From the NCBI RefSeq assembly GCF_040183065.1, contig NC_091119.1:67776392-67840391 (forward strand): a DNA stretch of 64,000 bases, written 5' to 3'. The stretch comes from Periplaneta americana (taxonomy: Eukaryota > Arthropoda > Insecta > Blattodea > Blattidae). The position numbers and the translations under genes were made by a program. Under the pieces are notes generated by a model. The model ran no database searches, was not told the origin of the DNA, and was given only the letters and a program-made list of their open reading frames with translations. Below are positions 43,899 to 54,805 of this stretch, one piece after another. Positions within the stretch are counted from its first letter, which is position 1; every line of letters begins with the position of its first letter.

Positions 43899-44360
43899 AA
43901 CATTTCAAACTGTAAATTCTTTACGGTACTATAAAACATACCTTGCGATCGTCATTTGTTTTCCGCATAGATAGTCCACTGAAAATGGCGGCTCCATTCA
44001 AAAGTTATGGTGAAGCTAACATTAGTGAAATAGAATTTCAGTAAATCAATTAATATTTTTTTCATTGTATTAGAGTACTTTATTTCTTCTAATCTCGACA
44101 TACTTTCTTCTGTTTTTATTACTTCCCTACCATTTGTTTTTTTGTTTACCAACATTTCAAACTGAAAATTCTTTACAGTACGTTGCTTTGCGATCGTCAT
44201 TTGTTTACCGCATAGACAGTTAACTGAAAATGGCGGCTCCGTTCAAACGTTTTGGTGAAGCTAACATTAGTGAAATAGAATTTTAGTAAGTCAATTGATA
44301 TTTTATTGTATTAGAGTACTTTATTTCTTCTAATCTTTATATATTTTCTTCTAATCGTGT
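43899..44360. repeat. Tandem duplication, ~252-bp unit, each with a GAAAATGGCGGC box
   Basis: Units start aacatttcaaact at 43899 and 44151 and both contain gcgatcgtcatttgttt, gaaaatggcggctcc (43981 and 44226) and gtgaagctaacattagtgaa. Divergence is modest. The AAAATGGCGGC core resembles a YY1/Pleiohomeotic site, but no gene is evident nearby. Confidence 0.8.
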
Positions 44361-45231
44361 AATAGTCAATTAAATTCCACTCGAGCTTTAATTTTCTCTA
44401 GATAAATCAAAACCTCTAGTGAGATTACTGTTGATAAATAAATGAAGAAAAATGTTAAAGTACATACCTTGTTTTTCATATTTCATTCTTCAAGCAACAA
44501 ATATCACAAACAGTGCATACTTACATCACTTGAAAGAATGCACCCTCCGCTACTACTGAGCAGTGAGATTTTAACAACCAACATATTATGACAGAAAATA
44601 TAATTAAATCTATAATAATACTGAACTAGTGTATACAATATATATTATAGAACATAATAGTAAACATGATACACATGAACTGTAAATACTGTATATGTAA
44701 TATATACAATTAATTCATTTAACGAAATCAACTCCGTTACGGTGAACAAAAACAATATTCTCAGATTATGAAATTAATACATTTTACTATAACTGCCAGT
44801 AAAAATTTGTTTACGCTAAGAAAAAGTTCTTCCTACGTAACATAATGTTACAGCGACAAAATAATAACAAAAATCAATATACAAATTAGTAATATTTATA
44901 TTTTACACAATAATATACAAATAATTAATTTATCAAAACCTATCCTGTTGCCGTGAACGAAAATATATATTCTGACGTTATGAAATGGAAATCTTGTACG
45001 AACATCACATAAAACTTGTTTAAACTAAGAGGATGTTCTTTCTACTTCACATGGCGTTACAGGGGTATGTTTATAATACACTAAATCTTTGTTATTTAAT
45101 GACCCCATGCGTACCTGCTTGCAATTCTACTCTGACCACGTGACGTAATAGATGTACCAGAAGAAACTACTCGATCCGCTGTACGTTTGGGAACAGAAAA
45201 TAAATGCGCTGTCTGATAATAAGATTTTATA
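44361..45231. other. No gene recognised
   Basis: AT-rich DNA with diffuse internal similarity (for example two 'cgaaatcaactccgttacgg / caaaacctatcctgttgccg' regions ~240 bases apart, probably another old duplication). No coding motif. Confidence 0.4.
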
Positions 45232-45239
45232 GACTAACG

Positions 45240-45396
45240 CAGAGATGTCAAAGCGCCTGCACTGCGTGCTGTCAAGAACCCGCATAACATTTCCTTAAGA
45301 GCGATGATTGTATTTTATCTTGCTAAAAAAGTTAATCTTGTTGGAATTGTATTGCTTGTAGTATGAACATGTAATACAGGCGCTTTGACATCCCTG
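45240..45396. mobile_element. hAT MITE, 157 bp
   Basis: CAGAGATGTCAAAGCGCCTG and the inverse of CAGGGATGTCAAAGCGCCTG form 20-bp terminal repeats with one mismatch. Flanking octamers gactaacg (45232-45239) and aactagcg (45397-45404) agree at 6 of 8. Confidence 0.8.
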
Positions 45397-45826
45397 AACT
45401 AGCGTATTTGTAACAAGAGAAAGTAATGTAGCATAAGTGATAGTAAGTGAAATTAATAGCTCGATTTGACTAATACCGGTAGTATCTTCTCGCCTACGGC
45501 CTGACCTTGTCCTTAGTTCTATCACGCAAACTAGTGTCGTTATGATACAGTATCGCTCGACCATGTTATCACCACATATTGTTTATAGTAACCTGACTAG
45601 ATAGTGTTAGTGTTTCAAAAATGAAACACTTAACATAACTAGTGTCAAATAGAAATGGGCACAACATATAAATGAGTTAAGTGCACTAATATATTCTTGG
45701 GAAAATATTCTAGAAGAGGTTGAACTATTAGATCACTATCAGCAGATTTCTTTAGGGAGTTCACTTTATTTCATTTTTTACTTGTGCTGGTGGGAAGAAC
45801 AATTTTAACTTGCGATAACTGTATAG

Positions 45827-46681
45827 CATACCTGCACAAACAGCGCTCAACGAGCGCGCGCGCTCCTTCGGAGCGGGAGAGCTGTGTTTACCGCTCGCCG
45901 AAACGGAGAGGAAGATACGTCAGAATGACATAGACTTGCTGTAGGTAGAGGAGAGGGAAACGACCACTCAGCTATCTAGTGGAGTGCAGTGTGTAGGCCT
46001 ATTATCAGTAACTTTCACGTTGCTTACCTACTGCTACAGTACAGTATGGAGGAATCTAAAAGACGGAACGTAACATTTAACATTTAACGATTTACAGCTC
46101 GAACTTATTGATCTTCAATGTGACCTAAGGGCTAAAGATCGCTTGAATAATACTACTATTCCGGTTGAGTTTTACAAGATTAACATTAGCAATAAAATCC
46201 ACGACTACACAGGCTGGCTGTGAAAATGATTGTTATGTTGGGCTCAACATTTATATTTGTGAGCAACTGTTTTCTATAATCAACTATAGCAAAGGCAGAC
46301 ATCGAACATCTGTAACTGATGTTTCATTACGATCAGTAGGCCTACTGTTCCTTTCAGCTGCCAACAGCATAAAACCTCGTTTTGATGTACTGATAAATAA
46401 AAATATAACAAAATGATATTGTACACTTAAGTAGCTATAGAATTTCTATTATTTCTGTAAAATAAATATTTCTTTATTAATTAATAATAGTCCAAGATAG
46501 TTTTGTAATCACTGAACGAGAATTCATTTCATAAACACTCGTAATAGTTCTTACTTGTGTGTATATTTTGTACGAGATCACCCCTTCTTCCAGTCCACCC
46601 TTATACAGAGCGCAGCTAATAACTGCATTCCGCTCATGAGTTGTGAGACGGCTCGGAGAGCGCAAACCTTGTGAAGGCCTG
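45827..46681 (+). mobile_element. hAT element, 855 bp, internally deleted
   Basis: Left end CATACCTGCACAAACAGCGC and right end, inverted, CAGGCCTTCACAAGGTTTGC are similar over the first ~22 bases. Flanks ctgtatag (45819-45826) and ctgtagag (46682-46689) agree at 7 of 8. GC-rich inverted motifs (gagcgcgcgcgctc) lie just inside the left end. Carries a C-terminal transposase relic. Confidence 0.7.
46085..46416 (+). pseudogene. hAT transposase C-terminus (GTF2IRD2-like)
   Basis: Plus strand: LELIDLQCDLRAKDR, a short PVEFYK piece, then after shifts VGLNIYICEQLFSIINYSKG, RHRTSVTDVSLRSV and ANSIKPRFDVLINK to a stop at 46416. This order (ELIDLQ.D...KD, then 'CEQ-F-S-x-x-N-x-x-K', then 'L-T-D-x-x-L') matches the dimerisation region of GTF2IRD2/FAM200-type hAT transposases. 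The middle of the enzyme is deleted. Confidence 0.75.
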
Positions 46682-46689
46682 CTGTAGAG

Positions 46690-47353
46690 TGGACGGTAAA
46701 GGCTGAGAAGCATATTCCTCCACTTTTATCGTAAAATTTGGGTCTAGATTAGTATTTGGCTTAAATTATTGTTACAGTTGTTCAGAAAATAGCTTAACTG
46801 TTCCTCAGGTGAGAGATGAATACTATTTATTAAGCCTATTAACTTTCAATGCAGTGTCTGGATACGTTGTTTCGTTAAAAACCATGATTTTCTCCGTAAA
46901 TAATTATCGTACATATACATGCAATTGAGGACTTAGATACAATAACAGCAAAAGTAGATTTAAGTTACTTTGAGAAATTGAAAGACAAAGTTTTAAATTT
47001 GAATAACTGAACAATTAACACTAGTGTGATGTTAAAAGTTACATAGATTGTTGTTAACAATTAAATAAGACATTTCTAAATTTTATACTTGAATATCTTG
47101 CATGATTTCAAGGATAGACTATAAATAATTAAACTTTGTTAACATACGCTGTTATTGCATGGAATGCAGAAATATTATTTAAATAAAAGTTTTGACTAAT
47201 TCATTAGATGAACATGAATGCACTGTGATTGGAAAACAGGTTTGGATGATTCTTTGAATTAATTAACATGATTATGATTCAGTTTAACGTTTTTATTTCC
47301 CTCATCACTTTTATGCACTGTTCTCGCCTCACTAGTAGGCGCCATTTTGTCCT
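46690..47353. other. No gene recognised
   Basis: AT-rich spacer between two hAT elements; no motif recognised. Confidence 0.4.
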
Positions 47354-47361
47354 CTTCACGC

Positions 47362-48231
47362 TAGAGATGAGCTTAAACGATATTTTCAAGTATCTGTGAC
47401 AACTGTGACTGTGACAATTAAATACATGTTATTTTTATCGGTGATTTTGTCACACCGATATTTTATATCGATACCTAAGCACAATGTGCATGAATTACAT
47501 CCATATTTTGTCACACCGATAAAAATTAGCAGGAAATATTGAAGAGCAGTGAAATATAAATACGATTTCTCTATATACACCACTCATCAGTGATTTATAT
47601 GGGAAAATTCAACAAAGAAATTATGTATATGTACCATTAACAAATAAATACTTATCTAACTGAACAGTAATATGTCAAAAGTTAAAAGGGTTATATTATA
47701 GATATTCAACCAGTTGATCATTTTTAAATGTAGTTGGGTATGCAGAAATTGAGGTTATATGATTATCCTAATCGTTTTAAAAATTGATCCTTTTTATTGC
47801 ATATAATATAATAGATAAATTATTTAAGTCGTGCATTAACATTATAATATTGAGTCACAGAATAAAAATTAATGAAACATAAGTATTCGGAAAAACACTG
47901 GAAAATAATTACAAAACAAAACAGTTGTTCAGACAGAATTTTACACAAGATTAAGTACTGGTAACCAATGATGTTGTTATTTAAATCGTGTAATAACTAC
48001 ATCATTTATAATAAGATGGAGAAACTACCGCCAGATTGCTGTTATTGTATCATGCGCAAGCGCAAACCTACGACGTAGAGGAGAAAATATCAGTCACAGA
48101 GTACTGAATACGGAGCAGATTTCGATAGCGATATTTTGTCACAGATATTTTGCGTCATCAGTCACAGGTTTATCTGTGACAAAAAAATACCTGTGACAAA
48201 ATATCGGTTTGTGAAATATCGGCCATCTCTA
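47362..48231. mobile_element. hAT-like non-autonomous element with CGATATTTTGTCACA repeats
   Basis: TAGAGATGAGCTTAAACGAT and the inverse of TAGAGATGGCCGATATTTCA mark the ends; cttcacgc (47354-47361) and attcacgc (48232-48239) agree at 7 of 8. The motif tgtcacaccgatatttt and variants (tatctgtgacaa) recur at least eight times near both ends in both orientations. No transposase coding. Confidence 0.75.
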
Positions 48232-48239
48232 ATTCACGC

Positions 48240-48820
48240 TATAGCATTAAGAGCGTAGCACATGGCAACCATTTCTGTAAGCTCCTGATTTCTAGGAGCT
48301 GCGGACGGAATTAAGAAGACGTTTATCCAAGAGCAGAAGGTTTAAGGATTTTGGAAATGATGCTTACGCAATAACAGCGTGAGTAGACTTACGCTGTTAT
48401 TGTATCCAGGTCCTCAATTGATTTTCAAAACTACTACAGTATTCAAGCCGCAATTCTTCTTCTTCTTCTTCTTCTTCTTTTGTGGTTTAATTACACAGAA
48501 TTTAGACCTACTGAATTATAGAGGGTAAATGATTTGTTCCCAAGTCTCATATGTTCTTGTTTAGTCAACTGTCCGAAGACATGTCTGAACCTCAAAAGTG
48601 ATACCAACAAGGCATCACTTATGAGGCAACTAGACCAGGATATAATGGGGTAGGGTGGCCAATTCCTTTCCCCCTCCATTGCATACATCGCTGACTAGCT
48701 CCGTATTACATTAGTCAGACCTCAGATGGATACAAACAATTGTTCTTCCTCTGACACATATCGTCAAATGAGATGTACTGCCTGATAATAGATACTGTTT
48801 TTAATGCTATGAAACTAATT
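48240..48820. other. Unclassified repeat-like sequence beside a (TTC)n tract
   Basis: A (TTC)n run (48454-48479) is followed by ~280 bases of more complex sequence (gatataatggggtagggtgg, ctagctccgtattacattag). The arrangement resembles the LINE 3' end at 16.8 kb in minus orientation, but no coding remnant or target duplication is visible. Confidence 0.35.
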
Positions 48821-48827
48821 AAGTAGA

Positions 48828-49075
48828 GTCCACACCTGTGGAGTAACGGTTAGCGCGTCTGACCGCGAAACCAGGTTCGAATCCCGGTCGGAGCAAGTTA
48901 CCTGGTTAAGATTTTTTCCAGGGTTTTCCCTCAACCCAATATGAGCAAATGCTGGGTAACTATCGGTGCTGGACCGCGGACTCATTTCACCGGCATTATC
49001 ACCTTCATCTCATTCAGACGCTAAATAACTTAAGATATTGATACAGCGCCGTAAAATAACCTATTAAAAATAAAA
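48828..49075 (+). mobile_element. tRNA-derived SINE, family 2 (short form)
   Basis: GTCCACACCTGTGGAGTAAC head with A-box-like GGTTAGCGCGTC and a perfect B-box GGTTCGAATCC at 48874-48884, then the gattttttccagggttttcc core and ctcattcagacgctaaataa 3' part, ending in AAAAATAAAATATAT. A (TA)n run follows at about 49076-49097. Confidence 0.88.
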
Positions 49076-49147
49076 TATATATATATATATATATATAAGT
49101 GAAGAATTAAATATGTGCCTAGTTTTTTGTTTTTGTTTGTTTGCTTG

Positions 49148-49174
49148 TTTTTTTTTTTTTTTTTTTTTTTTTTT
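49148..49174. repeat. Poly(T) tract
   Basis: 27 consecutive T. Could be the tail of a minus-strand retroposon, but no body was recognised beside it. Confidence 0.85.
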
Positions 49175-49769
49175 GTATGTTTGAGAAAATTTAGTGTGTA
49201 GTTTGCGGCACATTATATATTTGTTGCAATTTTTTCAATTGCATTATTTATGTTTCGATGTGTTTTTTCCCAGGTACATGGATGTCAGTTAATTATTTAA
49301 GCATTGAGGCGTATATGGGTAATTCTCCAGAAAATATGCATTTTGAATGTTACATTTTCCGAAATTTACAATTGGGATAAAAGTGATTCTTTGCATGTTT
49401 TTGCCTTTATCCTTGCTAACTTTATTAAACTACATTATTCGTCTAGATAAAATTTTGGTATTTTGTATTAAATCCACTTTAAATATTTCGCGCGACTACA
49501 AACGTGACACTAGGTACGATTTGGTTCTCGTGCTCAAATTTTTACATTCCCTTCTTCTATCCGTATTCCTCATTTTCGCTCTATTTTAAACTACGAATAA
49601 GAGAAAAAGTTATGCAAGAAGAAACAGCACAAAAATACATTATTTGAACCTAACGTTTTACACCTGCTGGTTTAAAACACAGCTCACGTTTTGCCCCAAA
49701 TGAATCTATTATTTTATTTAAAAATCTGAACTAATGAAATTCATCAATAAAAAAATAAAAAACGAAATA

Positions 49770-51558
49770 GTTAGGGTCATCCTGGGAGATCTCGACACTT
49801 TTAAGAAAAGTAGCCATTGCGAGCACCGTTCCTAGAGAAAAAAGTTCGAACTTGTTGACTGTGTTTGTAATCTCTGTGTAAGTGAATCTCGTGGCTCAAA
49901 CTTATGCTTTACGTTCACAGAAGGCAATAAATATAACACAAGTGAGTTACATTCTTCTTTTCGGTCATAAAATGTAAGATACCATCTTTAGTTTATTGTA
50001 CTTTGACTGGACATGCGTGGTATTTGTAGATGCACAAATTATTGTATATACACTTTACAGATTAGTAAAGGCGCCAATGTGATTATCCTAAAAAAAATTA
50101 TCTATATTTAGGATTTGTCGTCTTTTTTTTAAATGAATTGTGGTCCTTCTTAGATGCTCTGTGGTGCTGTCTCTATCAAAATGTTTTTTTTTTTTGTTTT
50201 AGAAAAGTTCGCAAACTTTCATTAATCTTTTTAGTGCCATTTTTCCGTATATCTGTGTTTTTTTCCCTGTGTGTCACCTTGCGTGTATGAAACTACTTAT
50301 CTTCCATTGAACCAATCTTAATTAAACTTTTAATTTTCACTGATACCGGACAAATAAGGAAAGTCACAATTCTCGATACAAACATTGAATATCAATTAGT
50401 TCGGCATATCTTTCGCCTTGATCCTGAAGAATATATGGATAACATGTTTGGGTACAATCTGGTTCTAGCCGAAAATTGATGTGAAATTCGCGTTGAAGAA
50501 GACATTACCACTACCCCAAGAACACCACAGACACCACCTGCACAAGGACATTAGGCTTGCCTAATTCCTCACCTACCGAAACTTTCTTTGAGAAACTGTC
50601 ACCAGTTCCGCTGCTAACACTTAATCTGGTGGCAAAAGAGAAAACTGCAAGATTCAAATGAAAACTATAGGAAACAGCTAAAGAAGATTAAACAGCAAAA
50701 AAGAAATTAGGCTTCCCCACAGATGAAAGCCATCTAACGCTCAGCGTGTATGAGGAGGAAGCTAGTTCATCAAATAATCTGGACAACAAAAAAAAACCTA
50801 TTGTGGCGTGTATTATGGGTATTACTACGATGACAATGCTAGAGAACTTTGGTTTCAGTGAGGTTTAGACTTGCCAAAAATTATTTCACTAGGCATGAGT
50901 GGAAAGTGGCAAGGATGAAAAATCCACATGTGAGCAACGTGAGTAAGAATATTATAAAATAATTAGGTATATTTCAAGAACAAAATTTGTGTTGTAAATT
51001 TAGGGTGTTAAAGTATTTCCTATGTTTGTCATACTATGTCGAAATCTCCCCCATTATGGAAGAAGTCGACACTTCGACATCGATTTGTATTTTTAACCCC
51101 TTCAGGCCTTGTGTACATTATAGTGCACACTGTTTCTTTTTTCTTTTTTGGAATGTCTTCGATACTTTTAATTATTTTGAAAAATTCAATGTGATAGAAA
51201 TGGAGAATATTACTTTTGAAACATTTCTATACCTGAATTAAAAATAAAATTTAAAATTTTGAGGCCCCAGGGATCAAAATTGTCCCCAAATTTTTATTTT
51301 CTGTGAAGACATGATTTGGGAATTTTGAATCCCCAGAATGATTATGTGACCAGTTTTTGTTTTTTCAATTTTTTTTAAATATAAATTCAGGTCTGAAGGG
51401 ATTAAAATACAGATGATCACACGTCACCAGATATGTGAAATGTACGGAAAACATGTCCATACATATTAAGGGAAAGAAGTAGAATAAAAATTACATAAAT
51501 TGGTTCCAAAATTAACATTTTCCCTAGGCGTGTCGAGATGTCCCTAAACGACCCCAAG
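49770..51558 (+). mobile_element. Pogo-like (Tc1/mariner superfamily) element, 1.8 kb
   Basis: GTTAGGGTCATCCTGGGAGA...TCTCGACAC at the left matches the inverse of CTTGGGGTCGTTTAGGGACA...TCTCGACAC at the right. TA flanks both ends (49768-49769, 51559-51560). It encodes a decayed protein tail on the plus strand. Confidence 0.7.
50340..50935 (+). pseudogene. Probable pogo-like transposase C-terminal region
   Basis: Plus frame DTGQIRKVTILDTNIEYQLV then RHIFRLDPEEYMDNMFGYNL, a stop, a Thr/Pro-rich linker (TTTPRTPQTPPAQGH), then in shifted frames LTLNLVAKEKTARFK and a run resembling a C-terminal zinc finger (CGVYYGYYYDDNARELWFQ). In pogo relatives such a tail has the pattern C-x2-C ... W-x-Q-C ... 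H; here several cysteines are lost. The catalytic domain is absent. The family call is inference from position inside the TA-flanked element. Confidence 0.4.
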
Positions 51559-51736
51559 TATATCATTTATTTTACTTGACTCTTTTAAAGTATTCTTTCC
51601 TGTAAATATTATGTTTTCATTATATACGTATTAATATCTGTAAATATTATGTTTTAGGCATAGTTATAATATTAGTACCAAATGAATAGTTTATAATAAT
51701 AGCAATACTGCACTAAGTAATTAATGTTAATAATAG

Positions 51737-51945
51737 TAGACCGGAGGGAAAAAGATCTTTGGGGAGGCAGAGATGTAGATGGGAGGATAATATTAAAATG
51801 AATTTGAGGGACGTAGGATATAATTGTAGAGACTGGATTAATCTTGCTCAAGATAGGGACCGGTGGCGGGCTTATGTGAAGGCGGCAATGAATCTCCGTG
51901 TTACTTAAAAGCCATAAGTAAGTAATAAGTAAGTAATGCTGAACT
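51737..51945 (+). pseudogene. RTE-like LINE 3' end, second copy
   Basis: Plus frame reads PEGKRSLGRQRCRWEDNIKM, NLRDVGYNCRDWINLAQDRD, RWRAYVKAAMNLRV and a TAA stop near 51905. It is the intact version of the peptide found shifted at the 3' end of the LINE at 8731-9730. A (TAAG)n tail follows (gtaagtaataagtaagtaat). About 60 codons survive 5' truncation without a lesion. Confidence 0.85.
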
Positions 51946-52325
51946 GGTCTCAAACACGATTTTTACTCATTTGGGTGGCGCTAGAATACAGGTGTTTATA
52001 TTTGAGCTCTGTGTTTTTTTGTTTGTAAATCTACCTCTATAACATTCAATAATTTCAAATAAATTTCAAATTGATTAAAATTAGCTTTTCGTGTAGTCCG
52101 TTGATGAACTGTCTCATCAGTGGACATGATATGTCAATGAACGTGACGAATTTACTTTAAACATTCCGTGAATCCAGTAATTTTGAGGTCATAAAGTTTC
52201 TCTTTTCAAATAATATCTAGATAATATCTAATTATTAAATATGTAAAATTAACTATTTATTTCATATTTAGAAAATTCATGTGTCCACAGACGTTACAGG
52301 AAGATTTTAACAAAATCAAAATCTA

Positions 52326-52582
52326 GTCCACCGCTGTGGAGTAACTGTCAGCCTATCTCACCGTGAAACGAGCGGGTTCGGGCTCAAATCCTGGATGGGA
52401 CAAGTTCCTGGTTGAGTTTTTTTTTTTTCGAAAATTTTCCTCAACCCTTTAAGAGCAAATGTTGGGTAACTTTCGGCGCTGGACCCTGGACTCTTCTCGC
52501 TAGCATTATCACCTTCATCTCACTCAGACGCTAGATAACCAGAGTAGTTGATAAAGCTTCGTGAAATAACTAAAAAAAATAC
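52326..52582 (+). mobile_element. tRNA-derived SINE, family 2 (short form)
   Basis: GTCCACCGCTGTGGAGTAAC head; the B-box is interrupted (GGTTCGGGCTCAAATCC). Core ttttttttttcgaaaatttt and 3' part as in 48828-49075. aaatctagt occurs at 52319-52327 and 52583-52591, giving a 7-9 bp duplication that overlaps the first bases of the head. Confidence 0.85.
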
Positions 52583-52680
52583 AAATCTAGTACTTCAATA
52601 GGAATTATCTCGCCAATATATGAAACAATAACGGAAGCAATATGTTTTCAATACAGTATGGCCGGCCAGTACTGTATATT

Positions 52681-52762
52681 TGCTTGATTGTTGGGGAAAA
52701 CCTCGGCAAGAACTCAACCAGGTAATCAACCCAAGCAGGAACCGAACCCGCGCCCGATATAA
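52681..52762 (-). mobile_element. SINE fragment, same type as 9275-9535
   Basis: Minus strand: GGGCGCGGGTTCGGTTCCTG (B-box region), then gattacctggttgagttctt and gccgaggttttccccaac. Only the central third of the element is present. Confidence 0.65.
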
Positions 52763-53143
52763 AATGTCAAATGGCTTATTTGTGCCTAACGAGTCATTTA
52801 TTTTTTCAGCAACTGAGTTCGGTAAAAGAGAATTGAAACTGGTTTCGAAAGTGGCCATAGCTAGCCTACTCTAAGGAAACAATTTTATTCAATTGGTGAT
52901 TATTGAAAGAGGTTTTGTCACATTTTTGCCCATTTTGAGTTACATACGTTTTAATTGTTTTTTAGGTCGATCTGTCGATTAGTATTGAAAGGACACACCT
53001 TCTCCATATAAGAAGCTAAAATTTAATATAGGCCTATGGATAATTGCTATGAATGGTGAAATGAGCTTTGTCCAGGAACACTAACTGCTAGGGAAACTTT
53101 GTTTTTCGTGTTGGCTTACCTGATCTGTCTACAAGAGTTAAAG

Positions 53144-54590
53144 ATGGAGGTAGTTGACGATATTAATTATTGTTAACTTTTAAAGAGAAAAAGGGAGCGT
53201 AATTCAGAAGTGTGTGCCACAAATAAGATAAGAAAAGAAGAGTTAAGAGTACTGCATATATTAATTATTCAGGACAAACTGTTGCTGCCAAAGTTCAAGG
53301 ATAATCTTGTGGGCAAATGGACATAACCTACTAATATCACACTGCTAATGGAGGCGTTAGGTTTGTTGAACTACAGCTGTTTATATTAGGTATTTGTATC
53401 CTATATACAAAAGACTGCTTTTAACATCTTAGTGAAGAGGAAAGACTAGAAGTATTTACGACATTGTATGACTTGGACACCAAAGATACACAAGACCTTC
53501 ATCTTCAGCGCCTCATTGAATGCCGTGAAGTACACCGTCGAAGACCAAGAAGTGGTAATAATGGCGATTCAAAACATTAGGCATCATACAAGTATTTTGT
53601 GATGGTAAACACCCGCAGAAAGGAAGTATGTGAGAAAGCATTCTTATCATTGCATCAAGTACGCGAGTTTAAAGCATTAAAAATCTCATGTTTGAAGGTC
53701 TAACTCCTCGTGATAAGAGGACAAAATCCAAAACCATGAGCTGTGCCAGGCTATGTATGCAAGTTGATTAATGATCATGTAGAGTCATTCTCGAGAAAAG
53801 ACACATTATGCTCGAAAAAATACTTGGTATCTTGATGCCAGACTGACTGTCAAGGATATGTATGGACCGTTTAGAGCAGTGGTCGTCAGCACTCGCTGAA
53901 ATGAACAATGGGTACGCGGTGCTGTCCCGGGTGCACTTTTGTGCAACAGGGAGAGATAGAGAGCATTCCCGCTAACAGCTACGGAGTGCACCCTAGTGCA
54001 CTGCGTTTTCCGCGGGTAAGAGAGACTAGCCCCAGCGTGCTCTGTGCTGACTACCCCTGGTTTAGAGTAAAGCACTCTGAAGTGTAACATTTGGAATGTG
54101 AATTTTATTTGAAATACTTTGGAGAACATTTAGATTATAAATTTGGACGACCTCAAATTCATGTGTACTCCACCTGTGAAGAGTTTCACACCAAAATTTG
54201 TCTCCCAATATCAAACTTGCTGCGCAAGGTGAACTACAAGTGCAGCTGAGAAGGAGCAAGAAGTTCTGCAACTTGGTATATGCACCTTGCAGAACAAAAG
54301 CTTCAGAGTGTTCATGTATCATGAGGGCATACCCAGAAAAGGAGCAAATGAGGTTTGTTCGTTAATTTACGATTACATCAACAACTCTCTCGCAGTGACA
54401 TTAAGGAGTTTCATTTGTTATCTGACTAACGCCTAGGGCAAAATCGGAATCACACATTCAATAGAATGTCCATGGTTCTTGTAGAAAGTGGACGGTTTAA
54501 TAAAATATTTCACAGGTTCTCAATAAGAGGGCATTCCTTTTTACCTTGTGATAGGTTATTTGCATTGCTAACGTTGTGATCAAATATATA
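53144..54590 (+). pseudogene. Unclassified insect transposon ORF (GQNRN / GHSFLPCD family)
   Basis: Plus-strand pieces in order: KRKRERNSEVCATNKIRKE, YINYSGQTVAAK, LSEEERLEVFTTLYDLDTKD, CREVHRRRPRSGNN, NTRRKEVCEKAFLSLHQVRE, LTPRDKRTKSK, KKYLVS, then beyond a 183-bp MITE HLDYKFGRPQIHVYSTCEEF, LLSD, GQNRNHTFNRMSMVLVESGR and RGHSFLPCDRLF. I recall this order (Ser-Gly-x-x-V-x-A near the start, 'VC-K-FL-LH', 'F-x-D-x-C-x-G-Q-N-R-N', 'G-H-S-x-L-x-x-D') from multi-copy insect proteins that look like DNA-transposon ORFs, but I cannot name the superfamily. Many shifts and stops. Confidence 0.55.
53877..54059. mobile_element. hAT MITE, 183 bp
   Basis: CAGTGGTCGTCAGCAC and the inverse of CAGGGGTAGTCAGCAC; perfect 8-bp duplication gtttagag at 53869-53876 and 54060-54067. 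Its GC-rich interior (gtgcaccctagtgcactgcg) is partly palindromic. It interrupts the transposon ORF at 53144-54590, and removing it plus one duplication rejoins the flanking sequence. Confidence 0.93.
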
Positions 54591-54669
54591 CTCCTGTGGA
54601 ATATTGTACCCTAGTAGCAAATAGTAGGAGCTGCAAGTAACATGTGTCGCAATGGTTAATACTGAGAAT

Positions 54670-54775
54670 GTAAAGTTTTGCTATTTTAGAAGATGAAACT
54701 TCAGATGTATCAGGCAAACAATAATTTCCATTGTGCATCAAATGTGAGTATGTAGGCCTATAATGTTACAGTGCT
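54670..54775 (+). pseudogene. hAT (DUF4371-type) transposase fragment
   Basis: ILEDETSDVSGKQ, a stop, then FPLCIKCEYV, matching the first catalytic region ('A-D-E-T-x-D-I-S-x-K-E-Q-L-S') of ZMYM-associated hAT transposases. Possibly the upstream part of the relic at 57144, now separated by later insertions. Confidence 0.5.
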
Positions 54776-54805
54776 CTCAATTTACGAAGGAACTTCTCAT
54801 CATTC

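Noticed and set aside
48874..48884. tRNA genes at B-box matches (also near 7553, 9457, 26857, 28796, 30085 and 36456)
   Set aside because: The A- and B-boxes are present, but no acceptor stem pairs across the expected ~72 bases, and each is followed by a shared non-tRNA body. They are SINEs.
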